Positions 52,960 to 61,070 of a DNA stretch of 64,000 nucleotides are shown here, in pieces. The stretch comes from Actinomycetota bacterium. Lineage in GTDB: Bacteria > Actinomycetota > Actinomycetes > Streptosporangiales > Streptosporangiaceae. Positions within the stretch are counted from its first letter, which is position 1; every line of letters starts with the position of its first letter. A program made the position numbers and the translations under genes. The notes under the pieces are model-generated. The model worked only from the letters and a program-made list of their open reading frames with translations. It did no database searches and had not been told where the DNA came from. The DNA lies in assembly GCA_003168255.1 (NCBI GenBank), contig PMSU01000055.1, forward strand, positions 21,185 through 85,184, in the 5' to 3' direction.

Positions 52960-53786
52960 GCGAACGCATGGACATCATGTTCGACTTCACTGACCGCACC
53001 GTGGTCGTGTTCGGCGGCACATCCGGGATCAACTACGCGATAGCCGAGGCGTTCGGTCGCCGGGGCGCGCGCGTCGCCGTCGCCAGCCGCAAGCAGGACA
53101 ACGTCGACGCGGCGCTGGAGCGACTGCGGCGCCTCGGCATCACCGCCGCCGGCTTCATGGCCGACGTGCGCGACGTCGCGGCCGTTGAGGCGGCCTTCGA
53201 GTCAGTCGCCACCAGCTGGGGACCGATCGACGTGCTGGTGTCAGGCGCGGCCGGCAACTTCCTTGCCGAGGCGAATCAGCTTTCCGCCAACGGCTTCAAG
53301 GCTGTCGTCGACATCGACCTGCTCGGCACCTTCCACGTGATGCGCCAGGGATTCTCCCGTCTCGCATCCGGCGCGTCGGTCATCAACATCACCGCGCCGC
53401 AGGCCGACATCCCGATGCGCTACCAGGCGCACGTGTGCGCGGCAAAGGCCGGTGTCGATCAGCTCACCCGGGTACTCGCCCTCGAGTGGGGCGCCCACGG
53501 TATCCGCGTCAACGCGATCTCACCCGGCCCCATCGAGGGCACCGAAGGGCTGGCCCGTCTCTCTCCCGCAGGCGACCCGGCCGGCTCGACGGTCCTGAAG
53601 TTCGCGCCGCTCGGCCGCCTCGGAACCAAGCAGGACGTCGCGCAGCTGGCCATGTTCCTCGCCTCGTCGGCTGCTGGTTACATCTCCGGAGCCGTGATCC
53701 CGTGCGACGGCGGCGGCGCGATCGACAGCGTCAAGCCCGGGATCGAGGAGGCGGGCCGAGCCATGGCCCGATTATCCTTCCGATGA
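52956..53786 (+). CDS. Short-chain dehydrogenase/reductase, 2,4-dienoyl-CoA reductase-like
   Basis: A 276-aa Rossmann oxidoreductase: FGGTSGINYAIAEAFGRRGA (N atypical for GxxxGIG), SGAAGNFLAEANQLSANGFK as in DECR-type SDRs, and HVCAAKAGVDQLTRVLALEW around the catalytic Lys. The usual YxxxK Tyr is replaced (V-C-A-A-K), as in the DECR subgroup. The GTG start overlaps the hydrolase stop; ATG 52968 and 52977 are alternatives. It probably reduces an enoyl-type or dienoyl-CoA. Confidence 0.88.
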   Translation: MSERMDIMFDFTDRTVVVFGGTSGINYAIAEAFGRRGARVAVASRKQDNVDAALERLRRLGITAAGFMADVRDVAAVEAAFESVATSWGPIDVLVSGAAGNFLAEANQLSANGFKAVVDIDLLGTFHVMRQGFSRLASGASVINITAPQADIPMRYQAHVCAAKAGVDQLTRVLALEWGAHGIRVNAISPGPIEGTEGLARLSPAGDPAGSTVLKFAPLGRLGTKQDVAQLAMFLASSAAGYISGAVIPCDGGGAIDSVKPGIEEAGRAMARLSFR

Positions 53787-53850
53787 CGGCGTATCCCGCC
53801 ATCCCCGCTGTCCCGCGGCCACGGCGTCCCCGCCATTCCCGCTGTCCCGC
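53786..53850. repeat. 30-bp direct repeat between SDR and acyl-CoA ligase genes
   Basis: ACGGCGTATCCCGCCATCCC plus CGCTGTCCCGC is repeated 35 bp later with three changes. No hairpin is obvious and nothing is encoded. Confidence 0.75.
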
Positions 53851-53876
53851 CGAACGAGCAGACTCGAAAGGCCGTG

Positions 53877-55484
53877 ATGCTGCCGACCACTTCGGCCGAG
53901 TTCCGGCGGATCAGCCGGGTAGCCCTCGGCGACATCATCCACCGCTCGGCATCCCTGCGCGGCGCCCGGCTAGCGGTCGTCGACGGCGACCACCGGCTCA
54001 CCCATCAGCAGCTGGACGCGCGCAGTTCCCAGTTTGCCCACCACCTGCTGACCGAGCACGACGGCGCTCACGTCGCCACCCTGTGCGCGAACTCCATCGA
54101 CATGCTCGTGGCCATATACGGCATCAACAAGGCCGGCTCGGTGTGGGTGCCCGTCAACATCCAGCTAGCCCCCGCGCAGATCGACTACATCCTGCGGCAT
54201 GCCGAGGTGTCCTATCTCGTCATCGACGAGGACATGCTCGCGCGGCCCGAGATCTCAGACGTGGTGACGAAGCTCGACCTCGCCCTCGTGATCTCCCGCC
54301 CGACGGCAGCCACATCCGGCCGGCTCACGATGGCGGCAGCGACCAGCGGCCGTCCGAGCGAGCTGCCTGACATCGAGATTGCGGGCGATCAGCTCGCCCT
54401 GATCATGTACACCAGCGGCACGACCGGCGACCCCAAGGGCGTCATGCACTCGCATGCGTCCGCCTACAGCGCCATCATCGCCAACATCGCCACGCTCGGG
54501 ATCACCGAGTCTGACGTCATCTCCGCCATGCTCCCGCTGTTCCACTGCGCGCAGCATGTCCTGGCGACATCCGCGCTGGCGGCCGGCGCCGCGATCGTCT
54601 TGACGCGGGGCTTCGCCCCGTCGGCGGCCCTGCACATGATCGGCGGCGACCACGTGACGATCTTCGCCGGACTGCCGATGATGTACGTGGCGATGCTCGA
54701 CCACCCGCAGGCACCAGGCACCGATTTCTCCTCGGTCCGGCTGTGCCTCTATGCCATGGCACCCATGCCCCGGCCGCTGATCGACCGGATCGCGACCACG
54801 ATCGACGCGGACGTCTGGCTCGTCACCGGTCAGACCGAGGCGTACCCGATCACCATGCGCTTCCTGCCGATGCAGCATCCCTCGCTTGAAGCCAACTACT
54901 GGGGCGAGTCCACGGTCGTCTGCGAGACCGGGATCATGGATGACCAGGGCAGGCTGCTGCCGCCCGGCGAAATCGGCGAGATCGTCCATCGGGGCCCTAA
55001 CATCATGCTGGGCTACTTCAAGGACCCGCAGGCCACGGCGGCGGCTCAGGCCTACGGGTGGCACCACACCGGCGACCTCGGCACGATCAACGCCGACGGT
55101 CAGCTGCTGTTCCTGGACCGCAAGAAGGACATGATCAAGACAGGTGGCGAAAACGTCCCGAGCGTGAAGGTCGAATCCGTGCTCCTGGCGCATCCGGCGA
55201 TCACGGACGCCGCCGTGATCGGGGTGCCGCATCCGCACTGGAGCGAGGCCATCGTCGCTGTCGTCGTTCGCAGCCCCGGGCAGGAATGCTCGGTCGAGGA
55301 CATCCTGCGCCACTGCCGACGGTATCTCGGCGTTTTCGAGGTGCCGAAGGACGTCGTCTTCGTGCAGAGCCTGCCGCACACCGCGACGGGCAAGGTTCTC
55401 AAGACGGTCCTGCGCGGCACCTACGATTCGCACTTCGCCCGACACCCGAGCCCAGGCCAGGCAACCCCAGTCAGCGGCCAGTAA
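53877..55484 (+). CDS. AMP-forming acyl-CoA synthetase (second paralogue)
   Basis: A 535-aa ANL ligase: P-loop MYTSGTTGDPKGVMHSH, A5 TGQTEAYPI, A7 HHTGDLGTI, A8 DRKKDMIKTGGENVPS, catalytic Lys in PHTATGKVLKT. It is clearly paralogous to the 39023 enzyme. ATG 53877 follows GAAAGG. It lies between the SDR and the oxygenase-methyltransferase-acyltransferase trio, so it may provide the acyl-CoA used by the acyltransferase (inference). Confidence 0.93.
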   Translation: MLPTTSAEFRRISRVALGDIIHRSASLRGARLAVVDGDHRLTHQQLDARSSQFAHHLLTEHDGAHVATLCANSIDMLVAIYGINKAGSVWVPVNIQLAPAQIDYILRHAEVSYLVIDEDMLARPEISDVVTKLDLALVISRPTAATSGRLTMAAATSGRPSELPDIEIAGDQLALIMYTSGTTGDPKGVMHSHASAYSAIIANIATLGITESDVISAMLPLFHCAQHVLATSALAAGAAIVLTRGFAPSAALHMIGGDHVTIFAGLPMMYVAMLDHPQAPGTDFSSVRLCLYAMAPMPRPLIDRIATTIDADVWLVTGQTEAYPITMRFLPMQHPSLEANYWGESTVVCETGIMDDQGRLLPPGEIGEIVHRGPNIMLGYFKDPQATAAAQAYGWHHTGDLGTINADGQLLFLDRKKDMIKTGGENVPSVKVESVLLAHPAITDAAVIGVPHPHWSEAIVAVVVRSPGQECSVEDILRHCRRYLGVFEVPKDVVFVQSLPHTATGKVLKTVLRGTYDSHFARHPSPGQATPVSGQ

Positions 55485-55554
55485 GAACCGCGGCGGCCTC
55501 GCGCTCAAGCCCCTGAGACGGCCCTACGTCAGCAGCGTCCTGGCGGACCCCGGC

Positions 55555-55567
55555 TAGATTGGACCTT
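55555..55567 (+). promoter_or_regulatory. Leaderless-type -10 (TAGATT) before the oxygenase gene
   Basis: TAGATT ends 7 nt before ATG 55568 and there is no Shine-Dalgarno sequence. The TANNNT-N7-ATG layout is the actinobacterial leaderless pattern seen at ten other genes in this window. It suggests the trio has its own transcript. Confidence 0.5.
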
Positions 55568-56437
55568 ATGGGCGCATCTGGAACTCGGGTAGTCGACCGG
55601 ATTGTCAACGAAGCGAGCTATCGGCTGTCCGAGCCGGAGAGCGCGGCGTGGCAGCATGTCGTCGCCCGCACCCAGAGCGAGCTCTTAACGCTCGGCTGTA
55701 GCGTGCTTCCCGGCTTCGTCTACCCGGAGGCCTGTCACGCGCTGCGCTCGCAATGCGCTGCGATCGCCCCGCTGGCGTATTTCGACGTCGAAACCGTGAA
55801 CGCCTACAACACCGCCCCCGACTCGTCCCTGCCAGAAGATCATCCTGGTCGCATCACCATGGAGCGCGGCAACGCCTTCGTGCCCCGCGATCGCATTCCG
55901 GCGGACTTCGTCATCCACCAGCTGTACTCCAGCGAGCTGTTCCAGCAGTTCGTCGCGAGCTGCTTCGAGCTGCCCCGGCTCTGCGAACTGGCCGACCCGC
56001 TGGCCGGCCTGTGCCTCAACGTCGTCCGCCCTGGCATGGAGCACCCGTGGCATTTCGACACCAACGAGTTCACTGTGAGCATGGTCACCCAGCAGCCGCA
56101 GGCCGGCGGGGTCTTCGAGTACTGCCCGAACATCAGGTCCGCTCGTGATGAAAACTTCGACGACGTCCGGGACGTGCTGGCTGGCCACGGCGAACACCTG
56201 ATCCGTCGTCTCCCGCTTCGCCCTGGCGACCTTCAGCTGTTCAGGGGGCGGTATTCGGTGCATCGGGTGAGCTGCGTGCGAGGCGATACGGACCGGCACT
56301 CGGCGATCTTCGCCTACAGCGAGCGCCCCGGAGTGGTCGGTACCGTGGCGCGGACGAGGCAGCTCTTCGGCCGGGTGCTGCCGGAGCATCTCGCTGCGCA
56401 GGGACGCTCCGTGCGATCCGACCAGCTACTGGACTGA
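55568..56437 (+). CDS. 2-oxoglutarate/Fe(II)-dependent oxygenase, BesD/HalD-like with intact HxD
   Basis: A 289-aa cupin-fold oxygenase. The facial triad is His162-Phe-Asp164 (PWHFDTNEF) and His232 (YSVHRV); Arg243 (DRHSAIFAY), 11 residues further on, fits the 2-oxoglutarate anchor. The stretch FTVSMVTQQPQAGGVFEYCP resembles the family of free-amino-acid halogenases/hydroxylases (BesD, HalD) as I remember it. Those halogenases have HxG, so the Asp here predicts hydroxylation. One base separates its stop from the methyltransferase GTG. Substrate unknown; a free basic amino acid is my best guess. Confidence 0.82.
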   Translation: MGASGTRVVDRIVNEASYRLSEPESAAWQHVVARTQSELLTLGCSVLPGFVYPEACHALRSQCAAIAPLAYFDVETVNAYNTAPDSSLPEDHPGRITMERGNAFVPRDRIPADFVIHQLYSSELFQQFVASCFELPRLCELADPLAGLCLNVVRPGMEHPWHFDTNEFTVSMVTQQPQAGGVFEYCPNIRSARDENFDDVRDVLAGHGEHLIRRLPLRPGDLQLFRGRYSVHRVSCVRGDTDRHSAIFAYSERPGVVGTVARTRQLFGRVLPEHLAAQGRSVRSDQLLD

Positions 56438-56438
56438 T

Positions 56439-57314
56439 GTGCACCCCGACGAGGAACACGAATCCGTGCAGTACGACGACACCGGCAAGATCTCGTTCGA
56501 CGACATCTACACGCAACCCGACCCGCGCGCCTACTTCGGCACGCTGCGCCGGCTCGGCTACTGCATCCCTCAGCTCGCCAAGCCCTACTTCTTGCGACTC
56601 CTCCAGCACATACGGCCGCAGCAGCAGAGCGATACGAAGATCCTTGACATCGGCTGCTCTTACGGGGTCAACGCGGCGCTGTTGAAGTGCGACCTCACCA
56701 TGGACGAGCTATACCTTCGCTACTGCGGAGCCCCGGCCCGCGCGGAGTCCCGCAGTGCGCTGCTGGCCGGCGACCGGGAGGTCGTCCGTACTCGGAATCG
56801 CCTGCCGTTTACGAAGTTTGTCGGCCTCGACAACTCGCTGCCCGCCCTGTCGTACGCGATGCTGGCCGGCTTCCTAGACGATGCGGTGCACGGTGACCTG
56901 GAGGAGCGCGCCTCGACGGGGCGACAGCGCGAACAGCTTGCCGGGACGGATCTCATTATCTCGACCGGGTGCGTGGGCTACGTCACCGACCGGACGATCG
57001 CACGGGTCCTGGACGCGAATGACGGGCGGCATCCGTGGATGGCGCACTTCGTGCTGCGGATGTTCCCGTTCGACCCGATGATGGAGAGCCTGGCGGGGTT
57101 TGGATACCAGACCGTAGGCTTCGAGCGCGTCTTCAAGCAGCGGCGGTTCGCCTCCCCGCAAGAGCAGGCGCTCGTCCTGGACACGCTGGCGGAGGTGGGA
57201 GTGGATCCCCAAGGCCTGGAGGCCGACGGCTGGCTGTACGCGCAGCTCTACGTGTCCTGGCCGCGCAGCGCCAGCGGCCCCGTCATCGCGGATCTCGCCG
57301 CGGGCAGCCAGTGA
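56439..57314 (+). CDS. Class I SAM-dependent methyltransferase of the trio
   Basis: A 291-aa protein. Motif I is KILDIGCSYGVNAALL, and a second nucleotide-contact strand is FVGLDNSLPALSYAMLAGFL; DLIISTGCVGYVTDRTIARV follows as the motif IV region. The N-terminal ~60 residues (DDIYTQPDPRAYFGTLRRLG) precede the Rossmann core. The start is GTG 56439, the only start at the N-terminus. Its stop shares a base with the acyltransferase ATG, so the two are translationally coupled. Methyl acceptor unknown; N-methylation of the hydroxylated product is inferred from its neighbours. Confidence 0.82.
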   Translation: MHPDEEHESVQYDDTGKISFDDIYTQPDPRAYFGTLRRLGYCIPQLAKPYFLRLLQHIRPQQQSDTKILDIGCSYGVNAALLKCDLTMDELYLRYCGAPARAESRSALLAGDREVVRTRNRLPFTKFVGLDNSLPALSYAMLAGFLDDAVHGDLEERASTGRQREQLAGTDLIISTGCVGYVTDRTIARVLDANDGRHPWMAHFVLRMFPFDPMMESLAGFGYQTVGFERVFKQRRFASPQEQALVLDTLAEVGVDPQGLEADGWLYAQLYVSWPRSASGPVIADLAAGSQ

Positions 57315-59125
57315 TGACCAGTAAGCAAGGGTGGTCCGCCCGCACCTTCGGCAATGAGGACCGGCTGCCGCGGGTACCGTTGCCCGCACTGGAGGAGAGC
57401 TGCAAGCGGTTCATTTCCTGGTGCGCACCGCTGCTAACCTCACGCGAGCTGGCTGCGACCGAGACCGCGGTGAATGCGTTCCTGCGGCCGCATGGCCCTG
57501 GCCGCAAGCTGCACTCCGCGCTCCAGGAGTACGACGCCAGCGATGGCGTGCACAGCTGGCTCGACACGTTCTGGCCTTACCGGTACCTGGGCCGCCGCGA
57601 CCGCATCGCGCTCAATGCCAACTTCTTCTTCTTGTTCGCCGATTCGGGCGAACAGCAGCTGGACCGGGCGGCCGGGCTCATCGCCGCAGCCGTCGACTAC
57701 AAGCTGCGGCTCGACGAGGAGCTTGTCGAGCCGGTCGTCCAGCGCGGGCAGCCCCTCTCGATGGAGCAGAACAAGTTCCTGTTCTCATCGACCCGGATAC
57801 CTGGGCGCGAGCAGGACACGGTCCGCACGCCCTACAGCGCGCAATGGCCCGGCCCGTCCCGAGCCCGCCACATCGTGGTGTTCTTCCGGGGGAACATGTT
57901 CCGCTTGGACGTGCTGGGCGGCGATGGACAGTGCCACAACCTGGACGAGCTCAAGGACGGCCTGCGCGCGATCATGGACGCGGGCGAGGTCGCGGCCGGG
58001 CCAGGCGCGTCCGTCGGGCACCTCACCACCAAGGCGAGGGCGGAGTGGGCGGCTAGCCGGGAGGCGCTGCTGGCCTGCCATCGCGGGAACGCCGCCGCAC
58101 TCGATGACGTGGAGACGGCGCTCTTTTGCGTGTGCCTGGAGGACTTCGCGCCGAAGGACGCGCTGGCGGCGTGCGACCAGCTGCTGCATGGTGACAGCGG
58201 CAACCGGTGGTTCGACAAGTCCGTCTCACTGATCGTCTTCCGGGATGGCACCGCAGGGATCAACGTGGAGCACTGCGGTCTGGACGGGACGACAATCCTC
58301 AGCTTCGTCGACGCGCTGCTCGGCGCACCCGCGCCCGAGCAGTCACCGAATCCGGGGTCCCGGTCTCAGGATCCGGCGGCCGTCAGGCCCGTGACGTTCG
58401 TGCTCGACGATCACCTGCGGGCCGACGTGCAGGCTGCGGCCGCCGCGTTCGCCGCCTACGCGGCCGGCACCGCCACCACGATCGTGTCGTTCGACGACTT
58501 CGGCGCCAACCAGGCCAAGCAGCTGCGGATCTCGCCGGATGCCTTCGTGCAGATGGCCTATCAACTTGCCCACAACCGCGCCAAGGGATTCATCGGCGCC
58601 ACCTACGAGTCGATCGCCACCCGGCAGTACGGGTGGGGGCGCACCGAGGCGATGCGCGTCGTCACGCCCGAGGTGCTGGCGTTCGTGGCAACCATGGACG
58701 ACCCCCTGGTGGATGCGGTCACCCGCAGGACGAGGTTCCGGGTCGCCGCCGCCAAGCACGTCCAGCGGGCGAAGGAGTGCCAGGCGGGTCATGCACCCGA
58801 GCAGCACCTGTGGGAGCTACAGCTGATCCAGCGGCGGCGCGGCGCGGCGCTTGGGGTGTCCGAGCCGGATCTGTACAAGACGCCGGGCTGGCTCAAGATG
58901 CGCGACGACTACCTGAGCACCAGTTCCGCGCCCTCAGCCAACATCGCGTACTTCGGCTTCGGATCGACCAGCAGTCAGTGCATCGGCGTCGCGTACGTGC
59001 TGCTCCCGGACCGCTTCAACCTGTACTTGAGCACGCCACTCGCGGTGGCCGACGAGATGTTCGTGTTCGCCGACAAGCTCCGCGACGCGGTGCGCGAACT
59101 CCAGGATCTGCTGTCGGCGCAGTAG
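57314..59125 (+). CDS. Carnitine/choline O-acyltransferase family protein
   Basis: A 603-aa acyltransferase, the normal length for carnitine acetyltransferases. Catalytic His320 lies in VEHCGLDGTTILSFVDAL. Also present are the GRTEAMR loop, the LSTSSAP motif (Ser535-Thr536-Ser537) and FGFGSTSSQCIGVAYVLLPD as the C-terminal lid. N-terminal LPRVPLPALEESCKRFISWC matches the family's LP.LPVP.L..TL..Y opening. It moves an acyl group between CoA and a hydroxyl next to a quaternary amine. It is coupled to the methyltransferase by a one-base overlap. Such enzymes are mainly eukaryotic but occur in some actinobacteria. Confidence 0.92.
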   Translation: MTSKQGWSARTFGNEDRLPRVPLPALEESCKRFISWCAPLLTSRELAATETAVNAFLRPHGPGRKLHSALQEYDASDGVHSWLDTFWPYRYLGRRDRIALNANFFFLFADSGEQQLDRAAGLIAAAVDYKLRLDEELVEPVVQRGQPLSMEQNKFLFSSTRIPGREQDTVRTPYSAQWPGPSRARHIVVFFRGNMFRLDVLGGDGQCHNLDELKDGLRAIMDAGEVAAGPGASVGHLTTKARAEWAASREALLACHRGNAAALDDVETALFCVCLEDFAPKDALAACDQLLHGDSGNRWFDKSVSLIVFRDGTAGINVEHCGLDGTTILSFVDALLGAPAPEQSPNPGSRSQDPAAVRPVTFVLDDHLRADVQAAAAAFAAYAAGTATTIVSFDDFGANQAKQLRISPDAFVQMAYQLAHNRAKGFIGATYESIATRQYGWGRTEAMRVVTPEVLAFVATMDDPLVDAVTRRTRFRVAAAKHVQRAKECQAGHAPEQHLWELQLIQRRRGAALGVSEPDLYKTPGWLKMRDDYLSTSSAPSANIAYFGFGSTSSQCIGVAYVLLPDRFNLYLSTPLAVADEMFVFADKLRDAVRELQDLLSAQ

Positions 59126-59135
59126 CCGCGGCCGG

Positions 59136-59900
59136 TCACTGGCGCCAGGCAGGGAGCCGCCGCTCCAGGAATGCGTGAATGCCTTCCTGCGCCTCGTCGC
59201 TGGCGAACAGCCGGGCGGACAGCGCCGCCATGCCCGCCGAGTCGGTGGCCAGCCGCTGCCGGCGGGCGCTGGTGACCAGCCTCTTGGTCTCCGCCGAGCC
59301 CTGCGGTGAGGTCTGGCGGATCTGGTCCAGCAGCGCGCCGATCACGGCGTCGATGTCGTCGGCGCTGGCCGCCATGGTGATCAGGCCGAGCTCGGCCGCC
59401 GTCGCGGCGTCGAACGTCTCGCCGGTGAGGTAATAGCGGGCCGCGGCGCGGGGCTGCATCAGGTCCAGCGTGGTCAGCGAGATGATCGCGGGTGCCAGGC
59501 CGATGCGGACTTCGGTGAACGCGAACGATGCGGCATCGGTCGCGACGGCAATATCGCAGGCGCCGATGATGCCCATGCCGCCGGCCCGCACATGTCCGCC
59601 GATCTTGGCGAGCACCGGCTTGTCCAGCTCGACGATCGTGGTCAGGACCGTCATTATCGCCCTGGCGGCGTCGGCGCTCGGCTGGCTGCCGGCCTCGGAC
59701 AGGTCCGCGCCGGAGCAAAAGACACGGCCGGTGTGCGTGAGCACGACGGCCCGGACAGTCGGGTCGCCACCTGATGCTGTCAGGCTGCTGGCGAGTTCGC
59801 TCACCAGCGTTCGGGAGAGGGCATTTCGGTTTTTGGGGGAGTCGAGCGTGATCGTCGCGACGTTGTCGCTGACGTCGTAGTGCACGAGTGAGGTCGTCAC
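59136..59900 (-). CDS. Enoyl-CoA hydratase/isomerase family protein
   Basis: A 254-aa crotonase. Oxyanion-hole segments are FCSGADLSEAG and HVRAGGMGIIGACDIAVATD. The first catalytic Glu of ECH-1 (GGGCE) is replaced by IGACD, but TEVRIGLAPAI keeps the second acidic site, so hydratase or isomerase chemistry remains open. The start is GTG 59900 with TACGCT 6 nt upstream (leaderless). It is convergent with the acyltransferase (10 bp) and may join the acyl-CoA catabolism encoded to the left. Confidence 0.92.
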   Translation of the reverse strand: MTTSLVHYDVSDNVATITLDSPKNRNALSRTLVSELASSLTASGGDPTVRAVVLTHTGRVFCSGADLSEAGSQPSADAARAIMTVLTTIVELDKPVLAKIGGHVRAGGMGIIGACDIAVATDAASFAFTEVRIGLAPAIISLTTLDLMQPRAAARYYLTGETFDAATAAELGLITMAASADDIDAVIGALLDQIRQTSPQGSAETKRLVTSARRQRLATDSAGMAALSARLFASDEAQEGIHAFLERRLPAWRQ

Positions 59901-59905
59901 CGCCT

Positions 59906-59928
59906 GAGCGTAGCCTGCCGGTGTGGGC
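59906..59928. promoter_or_regulatory. Bidirectional leaderless promoter 1
   Basis: AGCGTAGCCT holds two overlapping -10 elements: TACGCT on the minus strand (59907-59912, 6 nt before GTG 59900) and TAGCCT on the plus strand (59911-59916, 6 nt before GTG 59923). These 23 bases recur exactly at 61048-61070. Confidence 0.65.
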
Positions 59929-60516
59929 TCTCAGCCGGACCTGGCCGGCAATCCGGATCGGCTCCGGTGGAATGCCAGGTACGAAGACGGCTTCGGGGGG
60001 TCGTTCGGTCCCCATCCGCTGGCGGAGCGGGCGTTGTCCTTGCGGCTGCCCGGCGGGCCCGTTCTTGACCTGGCAAGCGGGCCGTCGGGCAGCGCGCTGC
60101 TGGCCGCCGCGGCCGGGCGCCAGGTCACGGCCGTCGACGTCTCCGAGGTGGCACTCGACCTGCTGCGCCGCGAATCGCTGCGCCGTGGGCTCGATGGTCT
60201 GATCACGCTCGTGCATGCCGATCTGGCGGCCTGGCAGCCGCGGCCTGGCGGCTATTCGCTGGTGCTGTGCACTGGTTTCTGGGACCGGGCCGTGTTCGGC
60301 GCCGCGGTGGCGGCGGTGACGGCTGGCGGCCTGATCGGCTGGGAGGCGTTCACCGTTGACGCGCGGCGCGCGCGACCTGGGCTGTGCGCCGGATGGTGCC
60401 TGGATCCCGGCGAGCCGGCCGTGCTGCTCCCCGCCGGGTTTACCGTCCTCGCCCAGGACGACCTGCCAGATGAGCGCTCGGGCACGAAGCGAAGGCTGCT
60501 GGCCCGGTTCGGATAG
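59923..60516 (+). CDS. Class I SAM-dependent methyltransferase (tellurite/thiopurine-like)
   Basis: A 197-aa small methyltransferase with motif I PVLDLASGPSGSALLAAAAG, the acidic strand-2 VTAVDVSEVALDLLRRE and HADLAAWQPRPGGYSLVLCT. The opening DRLRWNARYEDG..GPHPLAERAL is typical of the small TehB-like group. It probably methylates a small molecule. GTG 59923 is set by the leaderless promoter. It is convergent with TrmO. Confidence 0.88.
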   Translation: MGSQPDLAGNPDRLRWNARYEDGFGGSFGPHPLAERALSLRLPGGPVLDLASGPSGSALLAAAAGRQVTAVDVSEVALDLLRRESLRRGLDGLITLVHADLAAWQPRPGGYSLVLCTGFWDRAVFGAAVAAVTAGGLIGWEAFTVDARRARPGLCAGWCLDPGEPAVLLPAGFTVLAQDDLPDERSGTKRRLLARFG

Positions 60517-60519
60517 CGG

Positions 60520-61041
60520 TCAGGCCGACGGAGTGTCACGGGCGAGCCGCGCGGGCGTGGTTCCCTCGCTGATGGTGAGCTGATCGAACCAGCCGCATCG
60601 CGGATCGCCGGGCGGCCGGTCGAACCGGGTCACGTACGGCTTGAGATCGATCACGGGCGTCCCGTCGATGACGTCGACGCCTGCGAACACGACGCTCTGG
60701 CCGGTCACCCGGAGCAAGCGGATCAGGCTGAGCCCGATCGGGTTGACCCGGCGCGGCCCGCGGGTGGCGAATATGCCCATCAGGCGCTGCTGGCTTCGCA
60801 GCAGGAAGGGCACCTGCTGGAGAGGCGGGGCGCCGGCCTGATCAGCTGGCCGGTGTAGCCAGGTGAGCAGCCAGGCGTAGTCGAAGTCCTCGAGTCCCGC
60901 CAGGCCGGCCAGGTAGGGCGCGGCGATGTCGATCGTGCCGTGCTCGGCGCGGTTGAGGCCGGCCTGGATCGGCGTGGTCTCAAGCTCCGAATGGCTGGTG
61001 CGGACAACGCCTATCACTGGCAGCGGAACGGTAGCGGTCAC
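60520..61041 (-). CDS. trmO: TrmO (TsaA) tRNA m6t6A37 methyltransferase
   Basis: A 173-aa beta-barrel SAM methyltransferase of the UPF0066/TrmO family: PVIGVVRTSH at the N-terminus, FDYAWLLTWLHR, the conserved GIFATRGPRRVNPIGLSLIR and VIDLKPYVTRFD. It N6-methylates t6A37 of certain tRNAs. GTG 61041 is preceded by TACGCT at 7 nt. It lacks the C-terminal extension of E. coli TrmO. Divergent to the TfoX-GrpB fusion. Confidence 0.93.
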   Translation of the reverse strand: MTATVPLPVIGVVRTSHSELETTPIQAGLNRAEHGTIDIAAPYLAGLAGLEDFDYAWLLTWLHRPADQAGAPPLQQVPFLLRSQQRLMGIFATRGPRRVNPIGLSLIRLLRVTGQSVVFAGVDVIDGTPVIDLKPYVTRFDRPPGDPRCGWFDQLTISEGTTPARLARDTPSA

Positions 61042-61047
61042 CGGAGC

Positions 61048-61070
61048 GAGCGTAGCCTGCCGGTGTGGGC
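61048..61070. promoter_or_regulatory. Bidirectional leaderless promoter 2
   Basis: Same 23 bases as 59906-59928, with TACGCT (minus, 61049-61054, 7 nt before GTG 61041) and TAGCCT (plus, 61053-61058, 6 nt before GTG 61065). Confidence 0.65.

Noticed and set aside
55568..56437. Amino-acid halogenase call for the 2OG/Fe(II) enzyme
   Set aside because: The halide site requires HxG or HxA; this protein keeps His162-x-Asp164.
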